Positions 8,755 to 15,370 of a stretch of DNA of 35,214 nt are shown here, one piece after another (position 1 is the stretch's first letter; the number at the start of each line of letters is the position of its first letter). The position numbers and the translations under genes were made by a program. Under the pieces are notes generated by a model, which was given only the letters and a program-made list of their open reading frames with translations, did not search any database and had not been told where the DNA came from. Source of the DNA: an uncultured Clostridia bacterium (GTDB lineage Bacteria; Bacillota; Clostridia; Christensenellales; Borkfalkiaceae); the NCBI GenBank assembly GCA_944330115.1, contig CALVIN010000011.1:1-35214 (forward strand), in the 5' to 3' direction.

Positions 8755-9918
8755 TCAGTTTATCGGCGCAAAGCCGCACTTTTGGGCGATCTCCTGCCCC
8801 TGGCTGCCCGTCACCCAGCTTATAAACTGTTGCACGTTTTCGCCGCGCGCGGCGTTGGTCGCCATATATATGCCGTCGCATATGGGGTAACTGCCGTCTG
8901 TAATGTTTTCATCTTCGGGCAGCACGCCCTCTATGGCAATAGCTTTAGTTTCGGCATATTCCTCGCCCATTTCGCTCTTCAGCGCAAATCCTATCGCGCC
9001 CCGCGTGTTGCGGTATTGCACGTCGTAATAGTCGAACATAAAGTATGGGAATACCATGCGCAGCTTGCTTACCTGCGCCGTTATATTGCAGTTCAGCGTA
9101 CTTTCAAGTATGTCGCTCGGGGTGGTGAGTTTGTGGCGGGCATACAGTTCTATCTCTCTGTCTTCGCCGCCCACCTGCGCCCAGTTGGTTATCTCCCCCG
9201 TGCATATGCCGCGCAGCTGCTCCAACGTCAGGTTCTCCACGGGGTTGCTCTCGTGCGTGAATATCACCAGTGCGTCAAGCGCTACAAGCGTTACCTGCGC
9301 GCCTTCGGGCGGCGCAGAATAGTCGTCTTTTAAGTTTATGCCGCGCTCAAGCAGTATGTCAAATTCGCCTTCGTCAAACACAAACGCGGGCGAGCGGTTT
9401 GCCTCTAAATAGGCGTTCATGCCGTACGCATCATAGTCAGTTTGGGTGCTGTTTGGATATACCGACTTTATGTACGAGGCCGCAAGGGGATAGGCGGAGT
9501 TTGCAAGTATCGTGGGCGCGTCGTCAAGGGCAAAGGTAAGTTCGCTGCCGCCCTCGGGCGTTATCGCCTGCGTGTCTTCGTCAAAGGGGTAATAGTCGCT
9601 CTTTGCTATATATCTGTCGTCTATAGTTATCGCCTGCTCGTATATAACCACGCCGCCCACGGCAAGCAGGGCAATTACCGCCGCCAGCGCAATGCAGCCG
9701 CCCGCTATCAGTACGCCCCTGCGCCTTTCTTTGGGTATGCACCAGCCCACGCACAGCACTATTGCAACAATTATAAGCGAAAGTACGGCTATCGCCGGCC
9801 GCAGGTCGAATATGGTCACAACGTATGCCGCAATCAGCAATATAAATATTATAAGCGCGCACAACAGCACTTTTACAAGCGTCAAAAATATTGTGCCGAT
9901 AACTTTCTTTTTATCCAT
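8755..9918 (-). CDS. Membrane-anchored PstS-like substrate-binding protein
   Basis: This 387-residue protein combines a membrane N-terminus with a periplasmic-binding-protein-like domain. Residues about 5-115 hold three or four hydrophobic helices (LVKVLLCALIIFILLIAAYV, then AIAVLSLIIVAIVLCVGWCI, then GVLIAGGCIALAAVIALLAV). The rest resembles PstS-type phosphate-binding proteins of the PBP-like family: VIFTHESNPVENLTLEQLRG, then GEITNWAQVGG, and an ending with QFISWVTGSQGQEIAQKCGF. Family members bind phosphate or related oxyanions outside the membrane. No pst transporter genes are adjacent, and instead of the usual signal peptide it has a multi-helix anchor, so a sensing role is as likely as transport. 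AAGGAGG lies just upstream of ATG 9918. Confidence 0.8.
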   Translation of the reverse strand: MDKKKVIGTIFLTLVKVLLCALIIFILLIAAYVVTIFDLRPAIAVLSLIIVAIVLCVGWCIPKERRRGVLIAGGCIALAAVIALLAVGGVVIYEQAITIDDRYIAKSDYYPFDEDTQAITPEGGSELTFALDDAPTILANSAYPLAASYIKSVYPNSTQTDYDAYGMNAYLEANRSPAFVFDEGEFDILLERGINLKDDYSAPPEGAQVTLVALDALVIFTHESNPVENLTLEQLRGICTGEITNWAQVGGEDREIELYARHKLTTPSDILESTLNCNITAQVSKLRMVFPYFMFDYYDVQYRNTRGAIGFALKSEMGEEYAETKAIAIEGVLPEDENITDGSYPICDGIYMATNAARGENVQQFISWVTGSQGQEIAQKCGFAPIN

Positions 9919-9934
9919 ATTTTTCCTCCTTATA

Positions 9935-10423
9935 AAAATATTTAATTTAAATTATTTAATTATTTTTTTGCGGCAATTTTCTATATATTTTGCGGCAGAT
10001 AATTTTTTAATTTTTAAGTTAGAGCTATTTTTTAAATTTTTAATTTTTTCTGATTTTTATTTTGTTGCAAATTTTATTATATTGAATAATCTCAAATCTT
10101 TATTATATCGCATGATCTCAAAGCTATCTTTTTTCTTTATTATACAGCAAAAAATAAAAAAAGTCTGCAACACCCCTGTTACAAATCGCGCAAACGCATG
10201 TTACATTTTTTGTTTTGCCGCATTTATTCAGAAGTTTGCATGCCTTAATAGGCTATTTTAAAGATGTCGCAATCAAATTTTGTTGTTAAATACACTCGTT
10301 TCTTGAGCGTGCGCTCCCGCCTCGGGAGTGGCAGGGTATTTATTTCCCGCGCTGCAAGGTTATAAAATTACAGCGATTAAAAAAATTTTTTTCTAATGAC
10401 GCCCGTAAAAAGCGTTTCTGCTA
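9935..10423. other. AT-rich gene-free stretch before the TIR gene
   Basis: About 490 bp with no credible coding frame. 9935-10160 is almost entirely A/T with runs of TTTAATTTT type, in sharp contrast to the GC-rich neighbours. Around 10305-10380 are short inverted repeats (CTCCCGCCTCGGGAG at about 10315-10329; CGCTG...CAGCG, about 10351-10374, followed by ATTAAAAAAATTTTTTT). Nothing here matches an RNA gene I recognise. The composition marks the left edge of an accessory region. Confidence 0.6.
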
Positions 10424-10452
10424 TTGTAATGGCAATAAAAATATGGTAAAAT
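10424..10452 (+). promoter_or_regulatory. Promoter of the TIR-PP2C gene
   Basis: TTGTAA (10424-10429) and TAAAAT (10447-10452) with a 17-bp spacer; the transcript would carry a leader of about 95 nt. Confidence 0.65.
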
Positions 10453-10487
10453 GGAACAGGTGCTGCCGGTGGCAAATTGTCTGTTCC
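10453..10487 (+). promoter_or_regulatory. Inverted repeat at the TIR-PP2C transcription start
   Basis: GGAACAG (10453-10459) and CTGTTCC (10481-10487) flank an inner TGCC-GGT-GGCA hairpin (about 10463-10473). The repeat begins directly after the -10 box, a position suited either to a repressor operator or to a stem in the 5' leader. Confidence 0.5.
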
Positions 10488-10551
10488 GGTTTGTATGATT
10501 TTAAAAATAATTCATCAATATTCTTAAAATATTTATACGGAGAAAAAGTTT

Positions 10552-12894
10552 ATGGCAAGTGTTTTCATCAGTTATGCAACGCCCGATCATGTGTATGCTT
10601 CACGCATATATGATGGAATGGTGCTCCGTCATATCGATGCATGGTATGCTCCGGTTTCTATAGCCCCGGGCAAAGACTTCGTCAACGAAATCAGTTGCGA
10701 GTTTGCGCGGGAAGAAACAGATGAAGAGATCGAAAATCGTGTTGAACAATTTAATTCGCGCAATGTGTTCGTGTTTTTGCTGTCGGCCAATTCAATGAAT
10801 TCTAAATGGTGTAAAAAAGAGCTCACATTGGCTATAAACGATAATAAGCAAATTTTTGTGTTGCGTCTGGATAACACTCCGCTCACCGGCGTCTTTCGCA
10901 GCATGTTGGTCGATATACAGATCATACCTGCATATCATTTGCCTTCAAATGTTCTTGCGGAACTTTTGGACGAGGTAGAAAAAATTGTCGGCGGTCACGC
11001 TAAAAATTATTTTCGCAGCACGGAAAGCCATTTATATTCTTTTGATATAGATATAAAACAAATTGCTCAGGGCGACCCGTATTTTAAAGAGGGGGCCACG
11101 CTGTTGACTTCACTTTCGGAACTTGAATTTTATCTTGCCCCGCCTGTTGATGGGCTGACGCCTGCGGAACTTAAACGAGTTGAAGAAATGGATTGTTTTG
11201 TAAAAGAGGATAAAATACTTGATACCTCCTTAGACGAAGTTTGCAAACAGACCGGGATAAGCGACCTTAAAGAGCGGATCGAGCGCAGCAAATTGAGTGT
11301 TATACGCGACTTTATATCCCAGCGTAACGGCTGTTATTTTAATAATCGTAAGTATGGCATCAACAACATAAATCCATTCTCGCGCACCGAAGATCTGAGT
11401 GAAAGGGCAAAGGTCCTCATTGAGTTCTACACTACAGACTATTACACGCACAGGGTAATGAAGGATGTTTGCAAACAGATGTATGCTGAGGGCAACGCTT
11501 TTCTTACCGAGCGCCTTTCTTTTGAAAATATGCATCCGTTCAGGATACTTATCACTTCGTTGGGCCTGAATATTTTACTTGTGGAAACACATAGAGACAT
11601 CGATGTGGCGGCATTGCTTACGCGGCGCTCCACCAATTCAACAGAAACTTACGGCAAAGTGAATTATTCGTTGTCCGTCGTCGAGGGCGTGTCGCTCAGC
11701 GACTACGATCCGTTTACAAACAGCATAAATCTGCGGTTGGGTGTTGAACGCGGCCTGATGGAGGAGTTGGGAATAAGTCAGGAAAAAATACGTGCCGACA
11801 GCATAAGATTTCTCGATGTGTTTGTAAATCTTAAAAATTTGGAAGTGGGGATAAGCTGCACCGTCGATCTCTGCAATGATATAAAGATTGATAGTGACGT
11901 ATTGGGCCTTCACGGCAAGGATGAGAAACTTGAGGTGTGCGACAAACTTATCTGCAAGGTGTCTGACTTGAGCATGTTTGTCGATAAGCACATAGATGAA
12001 ATGTTGCCGCAAGCCGCATATACCATAGGAAGATACCTGCAGACGAAGGGTAACAACTATCTCATAGACAATGTGTTTGCGGCAGGCATGAAGGAAGAGC
12101 AGTTTATTATGGGAAAAAACGGCTCTGAAATATGCGGCGACGCCATCTATAACGGTAAAAATTTTGTAGCCGTTATCGACGGAGCCACGCCTAAAGGGAA
12201 TCTTCTTTGGGATGGGCTTGCCGGTGACGTGTTTGTGGCCCGGCTGCTCAAAAAGGAACTTGACGATCTTCCGCCGGAGCTCGACGCCGATCAGGCTATT
12301 GAATGGTTGAATAATTCTATAATCTCGTGCTACAAGAGGATGTGTACCGGAGAGCTCAGCAGCGAGAATACATTGCAGGCGAGCGTGGTGATATATTCTC
12401 GCGCTAAGCGGGAGATCTGGAGTTATGGCGACTGTAAATTTATGGTAAACGGCGCTTTGCGCAGTACGACCAAGGCAGTTGATGAATTGCTTTCAAGAGT
12501 ACGAAGTTTCTATTTGCAGACAGAAATAATGTTGGGTAAAACGGAAGAAGAACTTATGCGCTTTGATACCGGCAGGGAATTTATTTTGCCTTTGCTCAAG
12601 CGGCAGAGTATGCTCATCAACTCGCAAGAGCCGTATGGCTATCCCGTACTTAACGGCCGCACTCTTTGCCATGACCAGCTCAGGGTGATCAAACTTAAAG
12701 CGGGCGATCACGTAGTTTTATCAAGCGACGGCTATCCGGAACTATATCCTACCCTCGGCAAGAGCGAGGAGCGGCTTGCTGAAATAATTAAGAGCGATCC
12801 CCTCTGTATGTGGAACCATGTCGATACAAAGGGCGTTAAAAAGGGCAATGTGTCTTACGACGACCGTTGCTATATCAGCTTCTTTATCAAATAA
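10552..12894 (+). CDS. TIR / Nudix-like / PP2C phosphatase multidomain protein
   Basis: This 780-residue protein has three parts. Residues 1-145 are a TIR domain: VFISYATPDHVYASRIYDGM, WYAPVSIAPG, and SKWCKKEL with Glu90 at the usual catalytic position of NAD-cleaving TIRs. Residues about 325-480 resemble a Nudix fold; ERGLMEELGI (399-408) matches most of the Nudix box, with Gly401 in place of a catalytic glutamate. Residues about 505-780 are a PP2C-type phosphatase keeping all main motifs: GDA (529-531), VIDGAT (541-546), YGDCKF (625-630), LSSDG (723-727) and YDDR (769-772), including the metal-binding aspartates. ATG 10552 follows ACGGAGA. It stands alone with its own promoter and terminator and has lower GC and different codon use from its neighbours. 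An immune or signalling role is inferred; the Nudix call is less sure than the other two. Confidence 0.85.
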   Translation: MASVFISYATPDHVYASRIYDGMVLRHIDAWYAPVSIAPGKDFVNEISCEFAREETDEEIENRVEQFNSRNVFVFLLSANSMNSKWCKKELTLAINDNKQIFVLRLDNTPLTGVFRSMLVDIQIIPAYHLPSNVLAELLDEVEKIVGGHAKNYFRSTESHLYSFDIDIKQIAQGDPYFKEGATLLTSLSELEFYLAPPVDGLTPAELKRVEEMDCFVKEDKILDTSLDEVCKQTGISDLKERIERSKLSVIRDFISQRNGCYFNNRKYGINNINPFSRTEDLSERAKVLIEFYTTDYYTHRVMKDVCKQMYAEGNAFLTERLSFENMHPFRILITSLGLNILLVETHRDIDVAALLTRRSTNSTETYGKVNYSLSVVEGVSLSDYDPFTNSINLRLGVERGLMEELGISQEKIRADSIRFLDVFVNLKNLEVGISCTVDLCNDIKIDSDVLGLHGKDEKLEVCDKLICKVSDLSMFVDKHIDEMLPQAAYTIGRYLQTKGNNYLIDNVFAAGMKEEQFIMGKNGSEICGDAIYNGKNFVAVIDGATPKGNLLWDGLAGDVFVARLLKKELDDLPPELDADQAIEWLNNSIISCYKRMCTGELSSENTLQASVVIYSRAKREIWSYGDCKFMVNGALRSTTKAVDELLSRVRSFYLQTEIMLGKTEEELMRFDTGREFILPLLKRQSMLINSQEPYGYPVLNGRTLCHDQLRVIKLKAGDHVVLSSDGYPELYPTLGKSEERLAEIIKSDPLCMWNHVDTKGVKKGNVSYDDRCYISFFIK

Positions 12895-12908
12895 ACAACT
12901 ATATTGAG

Positions 12909-12944
12909 GCGGGGCAGAGCTAATTTCGCTCTGCCCCGCTTTTT
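12909..12944 (+). terminator. Intrinsic terminator of the TIR-PP2C gene
   Basis: A perfect 12-bp stem (GCGGGGCAGAGC) with a 7-nt loop is followed by five T residues, 14 bp after the stop codon. Confidence 0.92.
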
Positions 12945-13013
12945 AAAATTCTTCAATATGGCGAAACAGCACAAGCGTTCTTTTTGTGACAAAGTAGTTC
13001 AAGTCATTAAACC

Positions 13014-13040
13014 TGGTGCAGATAACAGGAGTTGCGCCTT
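13014..13040 (-). repeat. tRNA-Leu 3'-end duplicate, distal copy
   Basis: Twenty-one bases identical to the 3' end of the tRNA-Leu gene at 13704-13724 (T-arm, acceptor strand and CCA; core GTGCAGATAACAGGAGTTG), followed by CGCCTT as in the copy at 13197. There is no complete tRNA attached to it. It is an attachment-site-like remnant of integration or partial tRNA duplication. Confidence 0.75.
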
Positions 13041-13056
13041 GAGCGGACGCGCACGG

Positions 13057-13080
13057 AAAACAGCGGGTGTCCGCTGTTTT
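13057..13080. repeat. GTGT-loop hairpin 1
   Basis: Perfect 10-bp stem (AAAACAGCGG and complement) closed by a GTGT loop. A second hairpin, GTCGGCGG...CCGCCGAC, follows at 13081-13102. Confidence 0.65.
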
Positions 13081-13154
13081 GTCGGCGGTAGAACCCGCCG
13101 ACCTGCGCAAGCAGAGCTTGCTTGCCTCCCCTCAACTCCTGCATTTACCTGCAC

Positions 13155-13197
13155 AAAAAAAATTCCGACGGCAAGGAAACCCTTGCCGCCGGAATTT
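13155..13197 (-). terminator. Terminator attached to a tRNA-Leu 3'-end duplicate
   Basis: A 17-bp stem with one mismatch (13160-13176 with 13181-13197) reads, on the minus strand, straight out of the CCA end of the duplicate at 13197-13217 and is followed by eight T residues (13155-13162). It looks like a genuine minus-strand tRNA terminator that has lost its tRNA body. Confidence 0.7.
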
Positions 13198-13223
13198 GGT
13201 GCAGATAACAGGAGTTGCGCCTT
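13197..13223 (-). repeat. tRNA-Leu 3'-end duplicate, proximal copy
   Basis: Same 21 bases of tRNA-Leu 3' end as at 13014 and 13704, again followed by CGCCTT and not by the rest of a tRNA. Confidence 0.75.
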
Positions 13224-13267
13224 TGGCGGCGCTTCTCGCCATGCGTGCGGTATATTCCGCATGGCTT

Positions 13268-13348
13268 GGTCACCGCTCGGGCGTGCATATGCCCTCGCTC
13301 ATCTCGCTGCGGCACGCACAGCGGGTGTCCGCTGTGCTATGAAATGCC
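13268..13348 (+). repeat. 81-bp dispersed repeat, copy A
   Basis: From GGTCACCGCTCGGGCGTGCA to CTATGAAATGCC. It is virtually identical to 13543-13623, and an inverted copy lies at 19106-19185. It contains a GTGT-loop hairpin (13316-13337, arm GCACAGCGG). Confidence 0.85.
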
Positions 13349-13359
13349 TTGCTCGTCCC

Positions 13360-13387
13360 ACTGAAAGGCAGGTGTCTGCCTTTCAGT
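13360..13387. repeat. GTGT-loop hairpin with unrelated stem
   Basis: Perfect 12-bp stem (ACTGAAAGGCAG and complement) closed by GTGT, the same loop as in the neighbouring hairpins despite a different stem sequence. Confidence 0.65.
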
Positions 13388-13542
13388 TTGCGTTAAGTTC
13401 TCCGCTCTCGTTTTTATCCGCACGCAAACCGCTCACTCCCGTTCTGCCGTTTCCACGCCTTGCGCGGAACCTCGGCAGAGTGTCGGAGCAAAGCTCCTCG
13501 CGCGCGCCTCTTCTCGCGCGGCGCAAGGTAAACGCCGCGCTC

Positions 13543-13623
13543 GGTCACCGCTCGGGCGTGCATATGCCCTCGCTCATCTCGCTGCGGCACGCACAGCGGG
13601 TGTCCGCTGTGCTATGAAATGCC
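13543..13623 (+). repeat. 81-bp dispersed repeat, copy B
   Basis: Direct copy of 13268-13348. Similarity to the inverted copy near 19106 extends about 30 bp further left (CTCGCGCGGCGCAAGGTAAA and following), which copy A lacks. Confidence 0.85.
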
Positions 13624-13664
13624 GCGCCTCCACCCTCAACTCCTGTTATGTTACAAATTTACAA

Positions 13665-13706
13665 CCAAACAGATAGGGATGGCGTTTGCCATCCCTATCT
13701 GTTTGG
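13665..13706 (-). terminator. Hairpin abutting the tRNA-Leu 3' end
   Basis: A perfect 19-bp stem (GCCATCCCTATCTGTTTGG and complement) with a 4-nt loop begins inside the encoded CCA of the tRNA. It would act as transcription terminator or 3'-processing signal on the minus strand. The T-run after it is weak. Confidence 0.65.
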
Positions 13707-13786
13707 TGCAGATAACAGGAGTTGAACCTGCACGGTTGCCCACGGGATTCTAAGTCCCGCGCGTCTGCCAATTCCGCCATATCTGC
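13704..13786 (-). tRNA. tRNA-Leu (anticodon UAG), CCA encoded
   Basis: Read on the minus strand the gene starts GCAGATATGGCGGAATTGGC (acceptor strand and D-arm), has the anticodon loop ACTTAGAAT with anticodon TAG, a class II variable arm (GTGGGCAACCGTG), the T-arm AGGTTCAACTCCT and the acceptor end TATCTGCACCA. The acceptor stem pairs over all seven positions. The long variable arm and UAG anticodon identify leucine (CUA and CUN codons). Its 3' end is duplicated at 13014 and 13197, typical of tRNA genes used as integration targets. Confidence 0.95.
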
Positions 13787-14141
13787 ATATGTCAAATTTT
13801 ATTGTGTGCACAATTTGCGCTTGTGCGGGTACAATCAATGTGCAAAACCGCTCATGCGGCGCGGTATGCGCTGCCCCGCCGCAGGGCGGTACCATAACGG
13901 ATAATATTTTATATGCGCGGCAGAAGTTTGTCAACTTAAATGGGCTGCGCGCGCATTGCAACTTTTGCGCGGCCGTATTTGCCTGCGGCGCGCATAAAAT
14001 TTGCCCGCCCGTACAAAAAACAACCGCCAAAAGTCAAGCGTCCGCTCAAAAACATACAGCCGCGGCAAATCTCTGTGCAAATGGCGGGTGCGGCGGAATA
14101 TAAAATTTTTCCACTTTATTTCTTTATTTTGTTAAAGTGCG
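13787..14141. other. Gene-free stretch between tRNA-Leu and the ABC operon
   Basis: About 350 bp with several open frames but no ribosome binding site, conserved motif or hairpin array. It must contain the minus-strand tRNA promoter, but I see no pair of boxes with proper spacing. A TAAAAT lies on the minus strand at about 13797-13802. Confidence 0.5.
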
Positions 14142-14170
14142 TTGACATACTCCGCCCGCTGTGATATTAT
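14142..14170 (+). promoter_or_regulatory. Promoter of the TrpXYZ-type ABC operon
   Basis: Consensus TTGACA (14142-14147), 17-bp spacer and TATTAT (14165-14170), about 27 nt before the Shine-Dalgarno region of the first gene. Confidence 0.85.
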
Positions 14171-14203
14171 TTACAAAATGTATTTTTTATGGGAGGCCGC
14201 AAT

Positions 14204-15193
14204 ATGCACAGCGGTATAAAGAGCCTCGCGGTCACCGTGGCCGTGTTCGGCGTATGCGTAACGGCGCTCGGCTTCGTCCCGTCGCAGTCGGCGGGGTATG
14301 ACTACACGGTGGGCGTAATTCAGCTCGTCCGCCACGACGCGCTCGACCAGGCCACGGAGGGCTTTACCGAGAGACTCACGGAGCTGATGGGGGACGCGGG
14401 CAAGACCGTTAAGATAGACTATCAGGACGCGCAGAACGACACGGTAAATTGTTCGGTAATAGTAAACAACTTTGTCGCGAAGGAGTATGACCTCATCATG
14501 GCCAACGCCACGGCGGCATTGCAGGCGGCCTATAACGCCACCGCCGACATACCCATTCTCGGCACGTCGGTCACGGTGTACGACGTCGCGCTCGGACTGG
14601 ATGATTACGTCGCCGAAGAGGGCACGGGCACCAACGTCTCGGGCACGTCCGACCTCGCACCGCTTGCAGAACAGGCCGAAATGATAGCTCAGCTCGTGCC
14701 GTCGGCGCGCAAGATAGGTATGCTGTACTGCTCCGCCGAGGCCAACTCGCGCTACCAGGTGGAGGAGGTAAAGCGCTGCCTCGAGGAGCGCGGCGAGGGG
14801 TATGAGTGCACGCTGTACGCCTTTTCCGACTCCAACGACATAAGCGCCGTCGTGCGGCAGATGGCGGCCGTGAGCGACGCCGTGTATGTTCCCACCGACA
14901 ACACCGTCGCCTCCAACACTCAGCTGATAGACAGTATCTGCCGCCCCGCGGGCATACCCATAGTCGCCGGCGAGGAGGGCATTTGCAGCGGCTGCGGCAT
15001 CGCCACCCTCTCGATAAGCTACTACGAGCTGGGCGTGATAACTGCCGAGATGGCTGCCGAGATATTGCTCGAGGGCGCCGACGTATCGTCTATGCCCGTG
15101 CGCTACGACGAGAGCCCCGTGCGCAAGTATAACGCCGAGTTGTGCGAAGCATTGGGCATAACGGTGCCCGAAGGGTACGCCCCGATAGAGTAA
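14204..15193 (+). CDS. ABC transporter substrate-binding protein, TrpX-like family
   Basis: This 329-residue exported protein belongs to the ABC_sub_bind (PF04392) family, the binding partner of TrpXYZ-type importers. A hydrophobic N-terminal signal (residues about 5-24) is followed by YTVGVIQLVRHDALDQATEG, and later by DLIMANATAALQAA, VSGTSDLAPLAEQAEMIAQL, KIGMLYCSAEANS and VPTDNTVASN, all characteristic of the family. Known members bind tryptophan, tyrosine or other small ligands; the ligand here is unknown. ATG 14204 is preferred over 14189 because GGGAGG lies 8 nt before it and overlaps the earlier ATG. No convincing lipobox is seen, although Gram-positive binding proteins are normally lipid-anchored. 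Permease and ATPase genes follow. Confidence 0.88.
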   Translation: MHSGIKSLAVTVAVFGVCVTALGFVPSQSAGYDYTVGVIQLVRHDALDQATEGFTERLTELMGDAGKTVKIDYQDAQNDTVNCSVIVNNFVAKEYDLIMANATAALQAAYNATADIPILGTSVTVYDVALGLDDYVAEEGTGTNVSGTSDLAPLAEQAEMIAQLVPSARKIGMLYCSAEANSRYQVEEVKRCLEERGEGYECTLYAFSDSNDISAVVRQMAAVSDAVYVPTDNTVASNTQLIDSICRPAGIPIVAGEEGICSGCGIATLSISYYELGVITAEMAAEILLEGADVSSMPVRYDESPVRKYNAELCEALGITVPEGYAPIE

Positions 15194-15370
15194 AAATGCG
15201 GCAATAAAAAATAAAAATAAAAATAAAATTAAAATAAATTAAAAAAATAAATAATTTAATTTTTAATTATTTGAAAAAATAATTTAAATTACGGCGCGGC
15301 ATATATCATACTTTTACGGCCAAACATATTTCACCGCCGCCCGCATTTATAAATTTTTGGAGGAAATTTT
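15194..15370. other. AT-rich low-complexity spacer in the ABC operon
   Basis: The spacer contains a run of AAATAAAAAT-type sequence (about 15206-15290), then CATATATC and an unremarkable stretch leading to the GGAGG of the permease. No hairpin terminator is visible, so the permease is probably cotranscribed. Confidence 0.5.

Noticed and set aside
9692-10261. 189-codon plus-strand open frame in the AT-rich region
   Set aside because: Half of it is antisense to the PstS-like gene and the rest is low-complexity A/T sequence with Phe/Leu/Ile/Asn-rich translation and no ribosome binding site.
12904-13617. 237-codon plus-strand open frame after the TIR gene
   Set aside because: It runs through a terminator, hairpins, tRNA-tail duplicates and dispersed repeats; composition is that of repeats and there is no ribosome binding site.
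10552-13703. Toxin-antitoxin or multi-gene defence operon including the TIR gene
   Set aside because: A terminator directly follows the TIR gene and no second coding frame is credible; if it is a defence system it is a single-gene one.
13014-13724. CRISPR array
   Set aside because: Repeats recur but with unequal spacing (183 and 507 bp), the unit is a tRNA 3' end, and no cas gene is present.
13014-13724. Integron cassette array with attC-like hairpins
   Set aside because: No integrase gene and no cassette genes between the repeats; the hairpins lack attC-type core sites.
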